Positions 19,161 to 28,385 of a DNA stretch of 64,000 nt are shown here, one piece after another. The notes under the pieces were generated by a model. It was not told the DNA's origin. It saw only the letters and a program-made list of their open reading frames with translations, and did not search any database. This stretch comes from Aquibium oceanicum (GTDB lineage: Bacteria; Pseudomonadota; Alphaproteobacteria; Rhizobiales; Rhizobiaceae). Each line of letters opens with the position of its first letter. Position 1 is the stretch's first letter. Location of the stretch: NCBI RefSeq assembly GCF_001889605.1, contig NZ_CP018171.1, positions 1,572,501-1,636,500 of the forward strand, in the 5' to 3' direction. Both the position numbers and the translations under genes were made by a program.

Positions 19161-20762
19161 CTACTCCGCCGCCTCGGTCGCCATATTGTCTTCGTGCACG
19201 CTCGCATTGCCTGCATTGCCGAACGAGGTCCATCCGCCATCGACGTAGAGGATCGAGCCGTTCACGTAGGATGCCTCCGGCGAGACGAGGAACAGGGCTG
19301 CATCGGCGATGTCTTCGGGCAGGCCAAGGTCTCCCATCGGGATGCGGCGCCGGATCGCGGGCGTGTCGATCCGGCCTGCGCGTTCGAGTTCCGCCACCCC
19401 CGGCGTCCGGATGTAGCCCGGGGCGATGGTTGCGGTCCGGATTCCGGACGGGGCAAGTTCGGCCGCCATGCAGCGGGTGAGGATGTCAATCCCCGCTTTC
19501 GACGCACCATAGGCGTGCCGCGGCGCGAAGGGCAGGAAGGTGTTGATCGAACCGACGTTCAGGATCATCGCGCCCGGACGCATCGCCTTCAGCGCCTCGC
19601 GGCTGCAAAGGAAGCTTCCCGCCAGGTTCACGTCCAGCACTGCCTCCAGGTCGCGCGGCGACTGGTCGAGCCCCGGCTTGAATTGATCGGCGATCGCCGC
19701 ATTGTTGACCATTATGTCGATGCGACCGAAGTGCGAACGGATCGTCGCGAATGCCTCGACGACGCGCTCCTCCGAGGTCACGTCGAGGGCCAGCGCGAGA
19801 TGCGGCGAACCGAGCGAATTCGCGACCGCCAGCGCGCCCGCACTATCCTGATCGAGCGCCACCACCGTATCGCCGTTTGCGGCGAAGGCGTGCACCATCG
19901 CCTCGCCGATGCCGCGGGCGGCGCCCGTCACCACCACGATGCGCCCGTCATGCGGGAGGTCGGGTCGCTCGAGTTCCTCCGCCGGAGTTCCGTCAACCGG
20001 CGGATGCGCATCGCCCGGCTGGTTGAAGGAGGCCCAGCCGCCGTCGACGGCGAGCACAGACCCGGTGGCGTAGCGGGCCCGGTCCGACGCCAGAAACCGC
20101 AGTGCCTGGGCGATCTCGTCGGGGCGGCCCATGCGGCCCATCGGGACGCGCCTGCGAACCGCCGCGAGATCGGCCTTCCCGAGCCGCTCGAGCTCCGCGA
20201 CCATCGGCGTGCGGACATAGCCGGGCGCCACCGCGTTGACCCGGAGGCCGCGGGCCGCCCATTCGCAGGCGAGCGATTTGGTGAGCGAGATCAACCCGGC
20301 CTTTGAGGCGGCGTAGGCGTTGCGGCGCGGATTGCCGAGGACGCCAGCCAGCGAGGCGGTGTTGACGATCGCGCCGCCCGGTTTCATCCGCCTCGCGGCT
20401 TCGCGGGCCATCATGAAAGGTCCGACCATATTGACGCCGATCGCCTTGCGGAAGGCATCGAGCCCCGTCTCGATCGTGGGCGCCATCGTCGGCCCCATGG
20501 CGGCGTTGTTGACGAGCACGTCGATCCGGCCGAACCGCTCATCAATCTGCGCGAAGAGCGCGAGTATGTCGGCTTCGCTCGAGACGTCGCAAGCCAGTCC
20601 GACGTGTTGCGGCCCGAGCGAGGCCGCGACCTCTGCCACGTCCGTGCCGGCCAGATCGACCGCCACCACGCGGTCTCCGTCGGCGGCGAAAAGCTCGACC
20701 AGCGCCCGGCCGATCCCGCCGGCCGCACCCGTGACGACGACCACCCTTCCGGTATCTTCCAT
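19161..20762 (-). CDS. Tandem double-domain short-chain dehydrogenase/reductase
   Basis: 533 aa made of two complete SDR domains in one frame. Domain 1 (about 1-250) has the nucleotide motif TGAAGGIG at 11-18 and catalytic S137, Y150, K154 (NAYAASK). Domain 2 (about 272-515) has TGAARGIG at 279-286 and S405, Y418, K422 (HAYGASK). Both keep NNAA motifs and a full catalytic triad, so both look able to work. A linker of about 20 residues joins them. Double SDRs of this length are a known minor class. The protein is the last gene of the leftward operon from the iclR region and probably oxidises alcohol intermediates with NAD(P). Confidence 0.85.
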   Translation of the reverse strand: MEDTGRVVVVTGAAGGIGRALVELFAADGDRVVAVDLAGTDVAEVAASLGPQHVGLACDVSSEADILALFAQIDERFGRIDVLVNNAAMGPTMAPTIETGLDAFRKAIGVNMVGPFMMAREAARRMKPGGAIVNTASLAGVLGNPRRNAYAASKAGLISLTKSLACEWAARGLRVNAVAPGYVRTPMVAELERLGKADLAAVRRRVPMGRMGRPDEIAQALRFLASDRARYATGSVLAVDGGWASFNQPGDAHPPVDGTPAEELERPDLPHDGRIVVVTGAARGIGEAMVHAFAANGDTVVALDQDSAGALAVANSLGSPHLALALDVTSEERVVEAFATIRSHFGRIDIMVNNAAIADQFKPGLDQSPRDLEAVLDVNLAGSFLCSREALKAMRPGAMILNVGSINTFLPFAPRHAYGASKAGIDILTRCMAAELAPSGIRTATIAPGYIRTPGVAELERAGRIDTPAIRRRIPMGDLGLPEDIADAALFLVSPEASYVNGSILYVDGGWTSFGNAGNASVHEDNMATEAAE

Positions 20763-20792
20763 GGCGTTCTCCCTTGCGGACTGCTTGCCGCT

Positions 20793-21380
20793 TCAGACGA
20801 CGGGCGCGAGGCGGCGGAAAGATCCGTCGCGCCAGATCAGGCCTTCCTCGTCGAGCGACAAGGCTGCGACGACCCTGCCGAAGACGATCGTATGGGTGCC
20901 GTGCGAAATCTGCTTCTCGACCTGGCAATCGAACGTGGCCAGAGCGCCGTCGAGCACCGGCGCTCCGGTGACGAGCCGGTCCCAGCCGCCTTCGGCGAAG
21001 CGTTCCTCGGGCGTGGCTTCCGTTCCCGTGAAGAGGCGCGCGATCCGGTGCTGTTCCTCGGTCAGGAAGTTGATCGCGAATGCGCCGCTTTCCGCGATCA
21101 GGCGTTCGGCCGCCGAGTCCCGGTTGAGGCTGACCAGCACGAGCGGCGGCTCGGTGGAAACCGGGCAGAGCGACGCCGCCGTCAACCCGTTCGCCTCCTC
21201 GCCGGATCGCGCGGTAAGCACGAATACTGCGCTCGCCACCTGCCGCATGGCGGACTTGAATTCGCGTTCGCCCACGGCCGGCAGATGCCCGTCGCCGCCA
21301 TGCCGTGCAGTCCCGCCATCCGGCCGCTTCGGTGCGCGGCGGCCCTTTGCGTCCGGTCGCCCTGGCCGGGGGGAAGACAT
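20793..21380 (-). CDS. Flavin reductase-like FMN-binding protein (HpaC/NTAB-type)
   Basis: Up to 195 aa. The FMN-binding split-barrel domain begins at about residue 36 with EFKSAMRQVASAVFVLTARSGEEANGLTAASLCPVSTEPPLVLVSLN, the hallmark of the small component of two-component flavin monooxygenases. It supplies reduced FMN or FAD from NAD(P)H. The ATG at 21380 leaves a 35-residue, arginine/proline-rich leader that is not typical; an in-frame GTG at 21275 (VGEREFK) may be the true start. No obvious reduced-flavin-dependent large subunit lies beside it, so its partner is open. Confidence 0.8.
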   Translation of the reverse strand: MSSPRPGRPDAKGRRAPKRPDGGTARHGGDGHLPAVGEREFKSAMRQVASAVFVLTARSGEEANGLTAASLCPVSTEPPLVLVSLNRDSAAERLIAESGAFAINFLTEEQHRIARLFTGTEATPEERFAEGGWDRLVTGAPVLDGALATFDCQVEKQISHGTHTIVFGRVVAALSLDEEGLIWRDGSFRRLAPVV

Positions 21381-21479
21381 TGCACCGCCTCTCCGTCGCT
21401 CGCATTGTGATCGGATGCCGGTCCGGGGACCGCTTTGATGAGTTGGGAGCGGCGGGCGCTCCCATAGTCGATGTGACGC

Positions 21480-22013
21480 TCAGCCCGGCGAGATTTCGGC
21501 GAGTAGCGCATAGACGGGATCGTCCGGCGATGGCGCGCCGATCGGTTGGCGCGGACCGAAGCGTGTCGCTTCGTCTGCCACCGGGGGCGACTGCTCCTCA
21601 ACCCAGTCGTAGACGACCGTGCGCCGGGCAACCCGCCATTCGCCGGCGCGCTTCTCGAAGCGGTCGCAGTAGCGTCCCGCGAGCAGGAATTGCCGCACCA
21701 CGCCTGTGGCGTCGGGCCCGCGCTGGAGTGCGGTGAAATAGCTTTCCACGGCCGCTAAGTCGGATCTCGCGAATTCGATCAGGATGTTGGCCACCTGGTG
21801 CACATTGCGTGGCCCGCTCTTGAAGACTTCGAGCGCATGGCGGATGAACCCTTCTGCGGGACCGTCATAGGCCCCGTGGCAATCATGCGCGTCCTCCCAG
21901 TACGAGCCGCGCAACGCAGCCTCGTCGGCCCGGTCGATGCCGCGGCAATAGCGGTAGATGCAGTCGCGGATCGCCTCGCGGTCGAGAAGTTCGATGAGTT
22001 TAGCCTCGTCCAA
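21480..22013 (-). CDS. SnoaL-like / NTF2-fold protein
   Basis: 177 aa with the cone-shaped NTF2-like fold of the SnoaL_4 group. The start [34 protein letters not shown] and the later [29 protein letters not shown] are characteristic. Such proteins act as small isomerases, dehydratases or hydroxylase beta-like subunits in aromatic and steroid catabolism. A catalytic role in the region C pathway is likely but the reaction cannot be named. Confidence 0.72.
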   Translation of the reverse strand: MDEAKLIELLDREAIRDCIYRYCRGIDRADEAALRGSYWEDAHDCHGAYDGPAEGFIRHALEVFKSGPRNVHQVANILIEFARSDLAAVESYFTALQRGPDATGVVRQFLLAGRYCDRFEKRAGEWRVARRTVVYDWVEEQSPPVADEATRFGPRQPIGAPSPDDPVYALLAEISPG

Positions 22014-22031
22014 AGCCTGGTCCTCCGTCGT

Positions 22032-24146
22032 TCACGGGGTGGAACTGCGCGTCACGATCAGGGCGTCGAGCGCCACGACGCCCTTGCCGGCCTCGAACAC
22101 GCGCACGGGATTGAGATCGACGCTGTCGAGGCACCGTTCGTTGGCGGCGGCAAAACGCGACAGTGCCGACAGCATGTCGGCCAGCGCATCGATGTCGGCA
22201 GGCGGTGCTCCGCGAGCGCCTTCCAGCACGGGATATCCTCGAATCTCCCGGATCATCCGGTGCGCTTCGGAGACATCGAAGGGCGCGGCCCGGAAGGTCA
22301 CGTCCTTCAGGACCTCGACGAATATGCCGCCTAGCCCGAACATGACCACGGGACCGAACGAGGGGTCGATCGACACGCCCGCGATCACCTCGACACCGCC
22401 CGATATCATCGGCGAGACGAGGAGGCCGTCGATCTGGGCGTCCGGCCGGTGCTCGGCCGCGCGTGCGAGGATCGCCGCTCCCTTCGCGCGCGCCTCGGCT
22501 TCGTCCGCGACGCCGATGGCGACGCCGCCGATCTCGGTCTTGTGAGCGATGTCGGGCGAGGCGATCTTGATCACGCAGGGAAAGCCGATGGATACCGCCA
22601 CCGCGCCGACGTCGTCTCCGGGACCCGCGAGCGCCTCGGCGGGAAAGCGGATGCCCGCTGCGGAGAGGATTGTCTTGGCCTGGTGTTCGCCGAGCGGGCC
22701 CGCGCCGAGCGTCGCGGGCGCGGGGAGCGGGGCGTCGCTTTCCTTCTGCCTGGCGCGGTCGAAGCTCTCGCGGAAATGAACCAGCGCGCCAAGGGCGGTC
22801 ATGAGCGCGGTGCCGTCCTCGTTCACAATGAAGCCATGTGCTTCGTAGGACCGAACGATTTCAGGCGGCGCCGACATGGTGAGCGACATGATCGTGGATG
22901 CCGACGAGCGGGAAGCCGTCTCCAGCATTTCGCGCAACCGATGAGCGAAGGTGGGGCTCGCCGGGCCGCTTCCGAAGATGCCGGTGAAGAAGTCGTAGCC
23001 GCCCTTTTCGAGCATCGCCGCCACGTAGCTCGTCATCAACGGCAGGTCGGTGAGAGCCTGCGCGGTGGCATCAACCGGATTGCGCGGAGAGGCGTAGGGC
23101 AGCATGGCCTTGAGTTTCCGCTGCGCGTCCTCCGGCATCGGCGCGACGTCGAGGCCCGCCGCTTCCGCGTCGTCTGCCATCTGGATGCCGAAGCCGCCCG
23201 ACAGCGTGAAGATGCCGATCCTGTTGCTCTTGGGATAGACACCGCGGGCGCATGCCTGGGCAACGTCCAGCTGTTCGGCCGTGGTGCGGGCGCGCCAGAC
23301 ACCGTACTGCCGGAAGACGGCGTCGAAGACGGCGTCTGAACCGGCAAGCGCGGCGGTATGGGAACTGACCGCGTGAGCACCGACTTCGGAGCGGCCGACC
23401 TTCATGAAGACGATCGCCTTTTCCCGCTTCTGCGCAACATGGAGCGCATCGAGAAAGACATCGCGGTTCCGGATGCCTTCGGCATAGGCCATCACGACGT
23501 TGATGTCGGGCTGCTCCACCGTCCAGCGCAGCGCCTCGGCCACGTCGATGTCGCATTCATTGCCGGTGGTGATGAACTTGCCGATGCCCATGCCCCGCTG
23601 CCGCGCCAGGTGCGCGATGTGCGAGCCGTAGGCGCCGCTCTGCGAGACGATACCGACCGGGCCGGGCTGCATGAGCGTCCCGTCGAGCATGGCCGAAAAG
23701 GTGCCGTACCAGCCGGTCGCGGGACTGAAGACGCCGAGGCAATTCGGACCGAGAAGCCGCATGCCGCTTTCGCGGGCGATGCCGGTCATCTCCTCCTGCA
23801 GGGCACGGCCCGCGTCGTCGGCCTCCGCGAACCCGGCCGAAAAGACGATCGCAGCCTTGACCTTGCGCGCCGCGCAGGCGCGCACGGCGTCCAGCGTTCC
23901 GGCGGCGGGGACCGCGAGGATCGCGACGTCAGGCGTCTCGGGCAGGTCAGCCACCGAGGCATAGCTGCGCAATCCCTGCACCGTGTCGCGCCGGGGATTC
24001 ACCGGAAAGACGGTGCCGGCGAACCCGGCTTCGCGAAGATAGCGCAGCGGACGGCCGCCGATGCGCTGGGGATCGTCGGAGGCGCCGATCAGCGCGACCG
24101 AATTCGGTGCCAGGAGCGGGGCGAGGGAGTTCATTCGCTCGAGCAT
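22032..24146 (-). CDS. Acyl-CoA synthetase, NDP-forming type (CoA-binding plus ATP-grasp)
   Basis: 704 aa. The N-terminal CoA-binding Rossmann domain begins NSVALIGASDDPQRIGGRPLRYL. A succinyl-CoA ligase-like flavodoxin domain follows, with GPNCLGVFSP and IVSQSGAYGSHIA. The expected phosphorylated histidine lies in AVSSHTAALAGSDAVFDAVF. The C-terminal part (about 480-700) is the ATP-grasp domain (IKIASPDIAHKTEIGGVAIGV). It makes acyl-CoA from a carboxylic acid with ATP, giving ADP and phosphate. The ATG at 24146 has gggag upstream; ATG 24134 overlaps the previous stop and is the alternative. It gives the operon a second CoA-activating step besides the AMP-forming ligase at 35-36.7 kb. Confidence 0.84.
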   Translation of the reverse strand: MLERMNSLAPLLAPNSVALIGASDDPQRIGGRPLRYLREAGFAGTVFPVNPRRDTVQGLRSYASVADLPETPDVAILAVPAAGTLDAVRACAARKVKAAIVFSAGFAEADDAGRALQEEMTGIARESGMRLLGPNCLGVFSPATGWYGTFSAMLDGTLMQPGPVGIVSQSGAYGSHIAHLARQRGMGIGKFITTGNECDIDVAEALRWTVEQPDINVVMAYAEGIRNRDVFLDALHVAQKREKAIVFMKVGRSEVGAHAVSSHTAALAGSDAVFDAVFRQYGVWRARTTAEQLDVAQACARGVYPKSNRIGIFTLSGGFGIQMADDAEAAGLDVAPMPEDAQRKLKAMLPYASPRNPVDATAQALTDLPLMTSYVAAMLEKGGYDFFTGIFGSGPASPTFAHRLREMLETASRSSASTIMSLTMSAPPEIVRSYEAHGFIVNEDGTALMTALGALVHFRESFDRARQKESDAPLPAPATLGAGPLGEHQAKTILSAAGIRFPAEALAGPGDDVGAVAVSIGFPCVIKIASPDIAHKTEIGGVAIGVADEAEARAKGAAILARAAEHRPDAQIDGLLVSPMISGGVEVIAGVSIDPSFGPVVMFGLGGIFVEVLKDVTFRAAPFDVSEAHRMIREIRGYPVLEGARGAPPADIDALADMLSALSRFAAANERCLDSVDLNPVRVFEAGKGVVALDALIVTRSSTP

Positions 24147-25048
24147 CGGTCGCTCCCGTCCTCCTCGAGAAGGGGGATTCCGAAACGTGCTTCCGGGAGG
24201 CCGCGGACGCCCAGCCCCCCGATGGCGTAGAGGCATCCGCCCTGCGGGTGGCGCGAAATGGCGCGGCCCGATCCTGAATCCTTGATCGAGGTGACATAAA
24301 GCGTCGAGAGGTCGTCGCCGCCGAAGGCCACGCAGGAAGGCATGTCCGTCGGCGCGTCGATCAGGCGGTCGAGTTTCCCGCGCGGCGTGAAGCGGGCGAT
24401 CTTCCCGACCTGGACGAGGCAGACCCAGAGGCAGCCCTCCGCGTCCACTGTCGCGCCGTCGGGACCCGAATCGAACACGTCGGTGTCGACGAGAATTCGC
24501 GGATCGCCGATCTCTGTATCGCCCGGACCATAGGAAAAAGCCCGGATCGTGCGATCGAGGCTGTCGGAGAAATACATCGTCCGTCCATCGGGGCTGAAAC
24601 ACAGCGAATTGAAAATGCGGATTCCGGTGGCGAAAATGCTGGAGCGGCCGTCGCGGTCGACCCGCCACAGCTTGCCGAGCGGATCGGCGTTGATGCCCAT
24701 CGTGCCGCACAGGAACCGACCGTAGCGGTCGTTCTTGCCGTCGTTGAAGCGGACCTTCCGGTCGACAGGTTCCGGTATCATCAGCGGCTCGAAACCACCG
24801 GTGGCAAGGTCGAGCAGATAGATTCCGTCGACCAGCCCCACGACAAGCGTTCCGCCTTTGCCGAGCGCGATCGAACCGACCATCGAGGGCGTGGTCCAGG
24901 CCTCGAACGCGCCGGAACCCGGAACATGGCAACGGATGACGCGCGACACGCCGTCGACCCAGTAGAGCCGCTTGTTGTCATGATCCCAGACGGGGCTTTC
25001 GCCGAGGAGGTCCGGCGTCTCGGAGACGAGGGAGCAGTTGATCGTCAT
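24131..25048 (-). CDS. SMP-30/gluconolactonase family lactonase
   Basis: 305-aa six-bladed propeller hydrolase. Family marks: LLGESPVWDHDNKRLYWVD (metal-ligand Glu), KVRFNDGKNDRYGRFLCGTM (Asn/Asp metal site), IFNSLCFSPDGRTMYFSDS and SGPDGATVDAEGCLWVC. In a cluster holding a Baeyer-Villiger-type monooxygenase this enzyme is a good candidate for opening the lactone product; that role is inferred from context. It follows the binding-protein gene after a hairpin and overlaps the acyl-CoA synthetase. Confidence 0.82.
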   Translation of the reverse strand: MTINCSLVSETPDLLGESPVWDHDNKRLYWVDGVSRVIRCHVPGSGAFEAWTTPSMVGSIALGKGGTLVVGLVDGIYLLDLATGGFEPLMIPEPVDRKVRFNDGKNDRYGRFLCGTMGINADPLGKLWRVDRDGRSSIFATGIRIFNSLCFSPDGRTMYFSDSLDRTIRAFSYGPGDTEIGDPRILVDTDVFDSGPDGATVDAEGCLWVCLVQVGKIARFTPRGKLDRLIDAPTDMPSCVAFGGDDLSTLYVTSIKDSGSGRAISRHPQGGCLYAIGGLGVRGLPEARFGIPLLEEDGSDRCSSE

Positions 25049-25070
25049 GTGCGGGCCGGCCGGTGAAAAG

Positions 25071-25096
25071 GGAGGGGCGGAGGGGATTGCCCCTCC
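25071..25096 (-). promoter_or_regulatory. Post-binding-protein stem-loop
   Basis: Perfect 8-bp stem GGAGGGGC / GCCCCTCC (25071-25078 with 25089-25096), 10-nt loop, 21 nt beyond the binding-protein stop on the - strand. It is placed like the hairpins after the three other ABC binding-protein genes of the window. Confidence 0.6.
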
Positions 25097-25117
25097 ACCC
25101 CGCGAGCCTTGGGAGGC

Positions 25118-26341
25118 TTACTTGAGCAACGCGCAGTTGCTCTCGGATACCGGGCGCCAGGCATCTGCGGCCGGGACGACGCCGGTGATGGTGTAGTAGT
25201 CGTAGTCGCTCTTGGACTCGTCCGGGCTCTTGATGGTGGCGGCGTACATGGGCCGCATCACCTGGCCGTCGGCGCGGATGGTCACATCCTTCATCTCGAA
25301 GTCGTTGACCGGCGTTTCGTGCATGGCCTTGACGACCGCCTCGCCGTCGTCCGTGCCGGTGGACTTGACGGCCTTGAGGTAGTGGTTGACCGCGCTGTAT
25401 GTGCCGGCCATCGTCTCGTTCGGCGTGCGGCCCCGGAAGCGCTCGCGGAAGCGCTCACCGAACTCGCGCGTCTCGTCATTGTAGTCCCAGTAGAAGGGCG
25501 TGACGATCTGCAGGCCCTGCGCCACCTGCAGCCCGATGCCGTGGACCTGATTGATCTGAACGCCGAGCGGGGCGAGTTTCTGGCCGGCGGCCGTGATGCC
25601 GAACTCCTGCGCCTGCTTGATCACGTTGGCGAAGTCGGAGCCGGAGTTGGCCAGCGCGATCACCTTCGCGCCGCTGGCCTGCGCCTGCAGCAGGTAGGAC
25701 GAGAAGTCGTTCGAATTCAGCGGATGCAGGACCGAACCCACGACCTTGCCGCCGGCATCCTCGATGAACTTCGTCGTATCGGCCTGCCACTGCTTGCCGA
25801 AGGTGTAGTCGACGGTGATGAAGAACCAGGTGTCCTCGCCTGCTTCCACCAGCGATTTCGCCGTCGCCTTGGGCAGCGAATAGGTGTCGAGCACCCACTG
25901 CATGCTGTACGGCGTGCAGGCATCGTTGGTGAGCGAGGACGAGGCCGTTCCCGCCAGCATGTAGGGCTTCTTCTTCTCGGCCATCATCGTCTGCACGGCG
26001 AGCGCGATGGAGGAGGCGGAACCGCCGACGATGGCGTCCACGCCTTCCTCGTCGACCCACTTCTGCGCGATGGCCGCGCCGATGTCGGGCTTGTTCTGGT
26101 CGTCGGCAATGACGAGCTCGATCTTCTTTCCGTCGATCTCACCGCCGAAATCCTCGATCGCCATGCGGGCGGCCTCGACGGAGCCCGGGCCGCCGTTGTC
26201 GGCGTAGGGGCCGGACTGGTCGGCCATGATGCCGATCTTGATCACGTCGCCCGAGATGCCCTGCGCCAGCGCTGCCGATGCCAGCGCCGTTGTGCCTGCG
26301 AGCACTGCGGCGAAGGCCGCGAAACCCCTGATCTTCTTCAT
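25118..26341 (-). CDS. Branched-chain amino acid-type (Liv/HAAT) ABC substrate-binding protein
   Basis: 407-aa periplasmic binding protein. Signal peptide ends at ALA|QG near residue 26. The mature start DVIKIGIMADQSGPYADNGGPGSVEAARMAIEDFGG is typical of the Peripla_BP_6 (LivK-like) family. These proteins often carry aromatic or organic acids rather than amino acids in soil alphaproteobacteria. It is the only binding protein near the LivGFHM genes on the other side of iclR and so probably serves them. The ATG at 26341 follows an aaaatgac/ggaggaaaa ribosome region. Confidence 0.87.
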   Translation of the reverse strand: MKKIRGFAAFAAVLAGTTALASAALAQGISGDVIKIGIMADQSGPYADNGGPGSVEAARMAIEDFGGEIDGKKIELVIADDQNKPDIGAAIAQKWVDEEGVDAIVGGSASSIALAVQTMMAEKKKPYMLAGTASSSLTNDACTPYSMQWVLDTYSLPKATAKSLVEAGEDTWFFITVDYTFGKQWQADTTKFIEDAGGKVVGSVLHPLNSNDFSSYLLQAQASGAKVIALANSGSDFANVIKQAQEFGITAAGQKLAPLGVQINQVHGIGLQVAQGLQIVTPFYWDYNDETREFGERFRERFRGRTPNETMAGTYSAVNHYLKAVKSTGTDDGEAVVKAMHETPVNDFEMKDVTIRADGQVMRPMYAATIKSPDESKSDYDYYTITGVVPAADAWRPVSESNCALLK

Positions 26342-26425
26342 GTCATTTTCCTCCACTTTGATCTCCGGACTATCTCCACCGCGCCGGAAGCGGGTTGCAC
26401 ATCCGGCGCATCGCGCCGGCAGATC

Positions 26426-27184
26426 TCACGAAAACGCGAATGTCATGGCGCCGTCGACCAGCATCATGTCGCCGCTCACCCACGCCGACTCCGCGCTGGC
26501 GAGGAAGAGCGCCGCGTTGGCCACGTCCTGCGGTTCGCCGAGCCGTCCGAGCGGCACCTTCTGCCTGCGCCGCTCCCAGCCGTCCTCGTCCACGACGCGG
26601 TTGGCGCCATCGGTGCGCGTCGATCCCGGCGCGATGGCGTTGACGCGGATGTTCATGGGGCCGAACTCCGCCGCGGCCGATCGTGTCGAGGCTTGAACGG
26701 CGGCCTTGACGGCGCTGTACATGATGCCGTGACGCAGCGCGATGAGTGCGGCCGGGGATGCGATGTTGATGATCGATCCGCCTCCGGCATCCCGCATCTG
26801 CGGAACCACGGCCTGATATCCCCACACGACGCCCTTGAACCCGACGTCGATCATGCGGCCGACCGTGGTCTCGTCCTGCTCGAGCAGGGAGCCGTAGCGG
26901 TTCCACATGGCGTTGTTGACGAGCACCGTGACGGGACCAAAGGCATCGGACAGCGCCGCGGCTGCGGCGAAGACATCGGTGCGGTTGGCGACGTTCCCGA
27001 CCAGCGGGATCGCGTTTCCGCCGGCGTTCTTGATGGCGTCGGCCGCTTCACTCGAGATTTCGGGCTTGAGGTCGAGGACGCCCACCGCGGCGCCTTCGCG
27101 AGCAAAGGTTTCGGAGATGGCGCGACCGATCCCCCGTCCTCCTCCCGTGACCAGCGCCACTAGACCTTCAAGCCGCCCCGACAT
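26426..27184 (-). CDS. Short-chain dehydrogenase/reductase (SDR)
   Basis: 252-aa NAD(P)-dependent oxidoreductase. Nucleotide motif TGGGRGIG, NNAM at the end of strand 4, catalytic Ser in INIASPAAL and YSAVK for Tyr/Lys. It is the first gene leftward from the divergent iclR promoter. ATG 27184 is chosen for its nearby aaagga site; an ATG at 27202 adds six residues. It likely oxidises a hydroxyl group of the pathway substrate to a ketone ahead of the Baeyer-Villiger-type enzyme (inference). Confidence 0.84.
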   Translation of the reverse strand: MSGRLEGLVALVTGGGRGIGRAISETFAREGAAVGVLDLKPEISSEAADAIKNAGGNAIPLVGNVANRTDVFAAAAALSDAFGPVTVLVNNAMWNRYGSLLEQDETTVGRMIDVGFKGVVWGYQAVVPQMRDAGGGSIINIASPAALIALRHGIMYSAVKAAVQASTRSAAAEFGPMNIRVNAIAPGSTRTDGANRVVDEDGWERRRQKVPLGRLGEPQDVANAALFLASAESAWVSGDMMLVDGAMTFAFS

Positions 27185-27567
27185 GCGCGTCCTTTCAAGC
27201 ATTCCTGTTCCACCCGGACGGTTTCCAAAACGCTGCCAAAGCTGCTTTGGCCTGGCTCGAAACCGTCAGCCCGACGGCGCGATCAAACGCTTCCCCTTTC
27301 GCGATGCGCGCGAAAGATCCGACATGCGTTTTTTCCGCCGTCCAACATCTATCGAAGGTTCCAGGCAACCCGGGCGGTACGGCCCGGTTTCCTCCCGAAG
27401 CGGGCTCGCCCTGGGGCGCCCGTCTTTTCCTTCCTCCCAGGACCGGATGGTGTCCGGTCTTGACGAGAGGCAACTTGTCATGCGCAGTGCGGTGAGGCCA
27501 GAAGCAATTCCTACGTAGCGAGCAGTTTCACATTCTTGAAAATGACGATCGCTGGGAGGAGCGTTCG
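27185..27567. promoter_or_regulatory. Divergent promoter region of the SDR operon and iclR, with operator candidate
   Basis: A 383-bp gap between divergent genes with no credible coding sequence. At 27527-27540 lies TTCACATTCTTGAA, extendable to the 16-bp palindrome TTTCAC-ATTC-TTGAAA. The same 14-bp element, differing at one or two central positions, occurs on the - strand at 34992-35005 and 38578-38591. It sits 27 bp before the iclR ATG, fitting autoregulation. Confidence 0.6.
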
Positions 27568-28347
27568 ATGCAGAATTCCCAGGTGAAGTCCGCGACGCGG
27601 GCCATCGAGATACTCGAGTACTTCAAGCTGTTCAGGCAGCCGCGCGCGATGTCGGAGATTGCGCTCGCTCTCGGATATCCGCAGTCGAGCACCACCGTGC
27701 TCCTCAAGACGCTCGTCACGCTGGGCTATCTCAACTTCGATCGCAAGGAGAGGCTTTATTTCCCGACCCCCAAGGTGACCGCGCTGGGAGACTGGGTGCC
27801 GCGTGCGCTGTTCGGAACGGGGAGGGTGCTGGAAGCCTTGCGGGACGTGCACGCCGCGACGGGCGAAACCGCCTCGATCAACACGCGCAACGATGTCTAT
27901 CTGCAGTACGTCAAGATCATCCAGTCGGTGCACGCGCTTCGCTTCCACGTGGACGAAGGCACGCTGCGTCCGCTCACGCAGTCGGCCGTCGGCTGGCTCC
28001 TGCTATCCACCATGTCCGACGACAAGATCGACAACACGGTGCGCCGCGCCAACATCGCGACGCCCAGGGCAGCCGATCGCGTCAAGGTTTCCGACATGAT
28101 GGAGCGGGTGCGCGAGATCCGGCAGCAGGGCTACGCCTGGACGGAGAATGTCCCGTTCCTCGGCGGCGGCACGGTCTGCGTGCTTCTGCCGATCACGATC
28201 CAGAACCAGCCAGCCACGATCGGCGTGGGTGGCGCTGCCGAGCGTGTCCGGCAGAACCGCGAGCGCTACCTCGCCATCCTCCAGCGCGCGGCCCGGTCGG
28301 TCGCGCCGACCGACCCGTTCGACCAGCCGATCGACATCGAGTTCTGA
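27568..28347 (+). CDS. IclR-family transcriptional regulator
   Basis: 259 aa. An N-terminal winged helix (about 5-65, RAIEILEYFKLFRQPRAMSEIALALGYPQSSTTVLLKTLVTLGYL) is followed by the IclR effector domain (about 80-250), with AATGETASINTRNDVYLQYVKIIQS and a late glycine-rich GGGTVCVLLP. IclR proteins commonly control aromatic and alicyclic catabolism as tetramers and often act as activators from sites upstream of -35. It diverges from the SDR/binding-protein operon and lies between that and the LivMHFG operon, so it is the natural regulator of region C. Start ATG follows ctgggaggagc. Confidence 0.87.
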   Translation: MQNSQVKSATRAIEILEYFKLFRQPRAMSEIALALGYPQSSTTVLLKTLVTLGYLNFDRKERLYFPTPKVTALGDWVPRALFGTGRVLEALRDVHAATGETASINTRNDVYLQYVKIIQSVHALRFHVDEGTLRPLTQSAVGWLLLSTMSDDKIDNTVRRANIATPRAADRVKVSDMMERVREIRQQGYAWTENVPFLGGGTVCVLLPITIQNQPATIGVGGAAERVRQNRERYLAILQRAARSVAPTDPFDQPIDIEF

Positions 28348-28385
28348 ACGGGCCGTTCCGCCCGAAGACCGCGGCGTCCGGAGGG

